A stretch of 6,672 nucleotides of DNA, taken from contig CATZYY010000133.1 in assembly GCA_958426425.1 (NCBI GenBank), positions 1 to 6,672 of the forward strand, read 5' to 3'. Each line of letters starts with the position of its first letter. The stretch's first letter is position 1. The notes under the pieces were generated by a model, which saw nothing but the letters and a program-made list of their open reading frames with translations, was not told the origin of the DNA and did no database searches. Origin of the DNA: an uncultured Oscillospiraceae bacterium. GTDB lineage: Bacteria > Bacillota > Clostridia > Oscillospirales > Oscillospiraceae. Shown one piece after another: positions 4,764 through 6,672 of the stretch. The position numbers were made by a program, and so were the translations under genes.

Positions 4764-5527
4764 GGGCCCACCACCCTTTCCGCCAGGGCGTCCACCGCCC
4801 GCAAAAACAGCTTTTCAAAGCCCACGGACACCGCCACGATCACCGCCGTCCAGGCGAACAGGTCCCCGGTCTCGAAGTACACCTTGGCAGTATACAGCCG
4901 CTCGCCGATGGTGCCGGCAGGCAGTCCGATGACCTCCGCCGCCGCCCCGGCCTTCCAGCAAAGGCCCAGGGACAGGGACACCGCCGAGCGGAAGGAGGGC
5001 AGCACCGCCGGCAGGTAGATCCCCGCCGCCTGCCGCCGCCAGGGCACACGGAACACTTTCGCCATCTCCAGCAGCTGACCGTCCGCCCGGCCGATGCCCT
5101 CCAGCACATTCAGGTACACCGGCGGGAACACCATCAGGGCGGAGATGAACAAGGGCAGGGCCGCCGTGTCCAGCCAGAACAGGGCTAAAATGATGAAGGA
5201 CACCACCGGCACCGCCTTCACCGCCGCCACCAGAGGGCCCAGCAGCTCCCGCACGCGGCGGAATCGGGCCGCCAGGGCGGCGCAGACCGTGCCCAGCAGG
5301 CAGGCCAGGAGAAAGCCCCCCAGGATGGAGGCGGCGGACCGGCCCACGGCGGCCCAGAAGGCTCCCGTGGCCGCCAATTCCAGCAGCCGGCCCAGGGCCG
5401 TCAGGGGCGAGGCCAGCAGCAGTCCCCCGTGGCGGTAGGCCGCCGCCATGGCCATGGCGGCGATCTGCCACACAAGGAGCCAAAAGAGGACCGCCCACAG
5501 CCGCAGGGGCGTTTTTCCCTTACGCAT
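4760..5527 (-). CDS. ABC importer permease (NitT/TauT type)
   Basis: A 255-residue inner-membrane permease of the binding-protein-dependent family (BPD_transp_1). It has about six hydrophobic segments, roughly at 11-29, 65-88, 98-119, 123-142, 180-200 and 226-244. The cytoplasmic EAA loop, which docks on the ATPase, is at about 154-175 (EMAKVFRVPWRRQAAGIYLP). AVPVVSFIILALFWL (105-119) matches the same region in SsuC/TauC/ThiX-type permeases. The ATG at 5527 has a near-perfect AAGGAGGTGA site. It is the middle gene, 42 bases after the binding protein and overlapping the ATPase gene by 4 bases. It likely forms a homodimer because only one permease gene is present. Confidence 0.93.
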   Translation of the reverse strand: MRKGKTPLRLWAVLFWLLVWQIAAMAMAAAYRHGGLLLASPLTALGRLLELAATGAFWAAVGRSAASILGGFLLACLLGTVCAALAARFRRVRELLGPLVAAVKAVPVVSFIILALFWLDTAALPLFISALMVFPPVYLNVLEGIGRADGQLLEMAKVFRVPWRRQAAGIYLPAVLPSFRSAVSLSLGLCWKAGAAAEVIGLPAGTIGERLYTAKVYFETGDLFAWTAVIVAVSVGFEKLFLRAVDALAERVVGP

Positions 5528-5569
5528 GGGCGGTCACCTCCTTACAAACTGTATAATTTCCCGTGGGAT

Positions 5570-6616
5570 TTACACGCCGTAGTAGAAATCATCCCCCGGC
5601 ATGGCGCCGCCCACGGAGGAGGCGTCGGCGTCGGCGAGGACCTGGAGATAGCCGGAGAGCTTGTCCTTCATCTCCGCGCCGGTGATGCAGACGATGTTGC
5701 AGTAGGGCAGGGCCTTCTCCGCCACCGCCGCCTCCACGATGCCGTACTCCCCGATGAGAGCGGCGGCGTCGGCGGTGTTGGCGTTGACCCACTCCACGCT
5801 TTCCGCGTAGTCCGCCAGGAAGGCGTCCACGGCGGCGGGATTGGCCTCCACCACCTCCCGCCGGGCCACGATGACGCCGGTGAGGAGGGCGGAGCCGTTA
5901 TCCAGGGCGTCCCACTGCTCCGTCAGGTCCAGGGCCACCCGCAGCCCCTCGATTTTACCCTGGGCCACGGTGACGAAGGGCTGGGGCAGCATGGCGATTG
6001 TGGCGGCCCCGGCGGCCAGGGCGCTGACGCACTCGGAGTGCTCGCTCTTCCAGTCGATGGTCACATCGGTGTCCGGGTCCAGACCGTTTTCAGAGAGCAG
6101 GTACCGCAATGCGTACTCCGGCGTGGAACCCTTGCCGGAGGCCACGATGGTCTTGCCCTTCAGGTCCTCCATGGACTGCACGGCGTTGCCGTTTTCCACA
6201 ATATAGAGAACGCCCAGGGTGTTCACCGCCAGCGTCACGATGTCCCCCTCCGTCTTCTGGTACAGTACCGCCGCCAGGTTGGCCGGCACGCAGGCCATGT
6301 CCAGCTCCCCCTTCATCAGCAGGGGGCTGACCTCGTCGGCGGAGGCGGCCAGGGTGAAGGTGTAGTCATTGATATAGTCCGCGCCGCTCTCGGCTTCGCT
6401 CATCAGCTTCACCAGGCCCATGGCGGTGGGACCCTTCAGCGCCGCGATGGCGTAGCTCTCGCCGGTGACGGCCTCCGTCTGCTCCTGCCCGTCAGTTTGT
6501 TCCTGGGTCTGGTCCTCCGCCTCCGTGTCGGCGGCGTCCGTCTTGCCGCACCCGGCCAGGGTCAGTGCCAGGGCCAGAACCAGCATCAGGGACAGCAGCT
6601 TCTTCCATTGTTTCAT
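5570..6616 (-). CDS. ABC importer substrate-binding lipoprotein (NitT/TauT, NMT1-like)
   Basis: A 348-residue lipoprotein that should capture the ligand outside the membrane for the permease and ATPase encoded downstream. It starts with MKQWKK, a hydrophobic signal (7-22) and lipobox LAGC (C23). An acidic, Gln/Thr-rich linker follows (24-52). The binding domain (53-348) fits the NMT1/SsuA-like fold: IAALKGPTAMGLVKLM at the start, GELDMACVPANLAAVLY (about 103-119), SMEDLKGKTIVASGKGSTPEYALRYLL in two pieces around 146-173, and SALAAGAATIAMLPQPFVT (about 198-216). It ends in DDFYYGV, a common tail for this clostridial group. The ATG at 6616 follows GAGGAAG by 4 bases. The ligand is unknown: candidates from the fold include sulfonates, nitrate, thiamine precursors or other small aromatics, and no motif decides between them. 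Confidence 0.92.
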   Translation of the reverse strand: MKQWKKLLSLMLVLALALTLAGCGKTDAADTEAEDQTQEQTDGQEQTEAVTGESYAIAALKGPTAMGLVKLMSEAESGADYINDYTFTLAASADEVSPLLMKGELDMACVPANLAAVLYQKTEGDIVTLAVNTLGVLYIVENGNAVQSMEDLKGKTIVASGKGSTPEYALRYLLSENGLDPDTDVTIDWKSEHSECVSALAAGAATIAMLPQPFVTVAQGKIEGLRVALDLTEQWDALDNGSALLTGVIVARREVVEANPAAVDAFLADYAESVEWVNANTADAAALIGEYGIVEAAVAEKALPYCNIVCITGAEMKDKLSGYLQVLADADASSVGGAMPGDDFYYGV

Positions 6617-6672
6617 CTTACTTCCTCATTTCCGTTTGAATTCTCCCGGCAGCCTTGCAGGGCGTTTTCCGG
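6617..6672 (-). other. Upstream end of the ABC operon (leader or tail of a preceding gene)
   Basis: Only 56 bases are visible before the binding-protein ATG. They contain the ribosome site (6621-6627) but no convincing promoter. Two minus-strand frames stay open from the edge, one ending in TAA at 6620-6618 one base before the ATG, so this could be the 3' end of another operon gene. It is too short to decide. Confidence 0.3.

Noticed and set aside
5570..6616. Assignment as a thiamine-precursor (ThiY) or taurine binding protein
   Set aside because: The fold family is shared, but no ligand-specific motif, thi or sulfonate gene, or TPP riboswitch is visible in the window.
6618..6629. Three-codon leader ORF (ATG AGG AAG TAA) just before the binding-protein start
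   Set aside because: Its bases are simply the ribosome site of the real gene; such a short frame arises by chance and shows no attenuation structure.

Overview
The window looks like chromosomal DNA from a high-GC, anaerobic, Gram-positive bacterium of the Clostridia, most likely Oscillospiraceae-like (the Flavonifractor/Lawsonibacter type of gut organism). This is an inference. It rests on strongly G/C-ending codons, near-consensus AGGAGG ribosome sites, two lipoproteins with lipoboxes, a DegV protein, a stand-alone acyl-ACP thioesterase and a clostridial-type FMN-dependent hydroxy-acid-oxidase-like protein. I see no RNA genes, CRISPR array, integrase or transposase gene.

Layout. Positions 1-210 (minus) hold the N-terminus of a lipoprotein cut by the window edge; its upstream region carries a match to an extracytoplasmic-function (ECF) sigma promoter. 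A sigma-A-like promoter and hairpin leader at 331-417 lead into an FMN-dependent alpha-hydroxy-acid-oxidase-like gene (418-1437, plus). This gene converges on an acyl-ACP thioesterase (1508-2257, minus) across a 15-bp-stem terminator. The thioesterase and ridA (2408-2782, plus) diverge from back-to-back promoters at 2306-2372. Downstream of ridA lies a palindrome-rich intergenic region (2783-3163), then a DegV-family fatty-acid-binding protein (3164-4003, minus). A three-gene ABC importer operon (minus) follows: substrate-binding lipoprotein (6616 to 5570), permease (5527 to 4760) and ATPase (4763 to 4188), ending in its own terminator at 4127-4169.

How the genes relate. The importer genes form a clear operon, with 42 bases between the first two and a 4-base GTGA overlap between the last two. 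It is of the nitrate/taurine (NitT/TauT) type, but its ligand cannot be read from the sequence. The thioesterase and DegV could both touch fatty-acid handling, but they have separate promoters and no proven link. RidA is a housekeeping damage-control enzyme.

Most notable signal. Between ridA and degV an identical 32-bp terminator hairpin occurs twice (2797-2828 and 2991-3022). The left copy keeps only its left-hand A-run and the right copy only its right-hand T-run. Joined, the outer flanks would rebuild one symmetric bidirectional terminator. The simplest reading is that a 162-bp palindrome-rich element, bounded by imperfect TGTCGAAAA(A)GG inverted repeats, entered or was duplicated into a terminator. 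Apart from this, the window is ordinary core-genome sequence and I see no convincing new multi-gene system.
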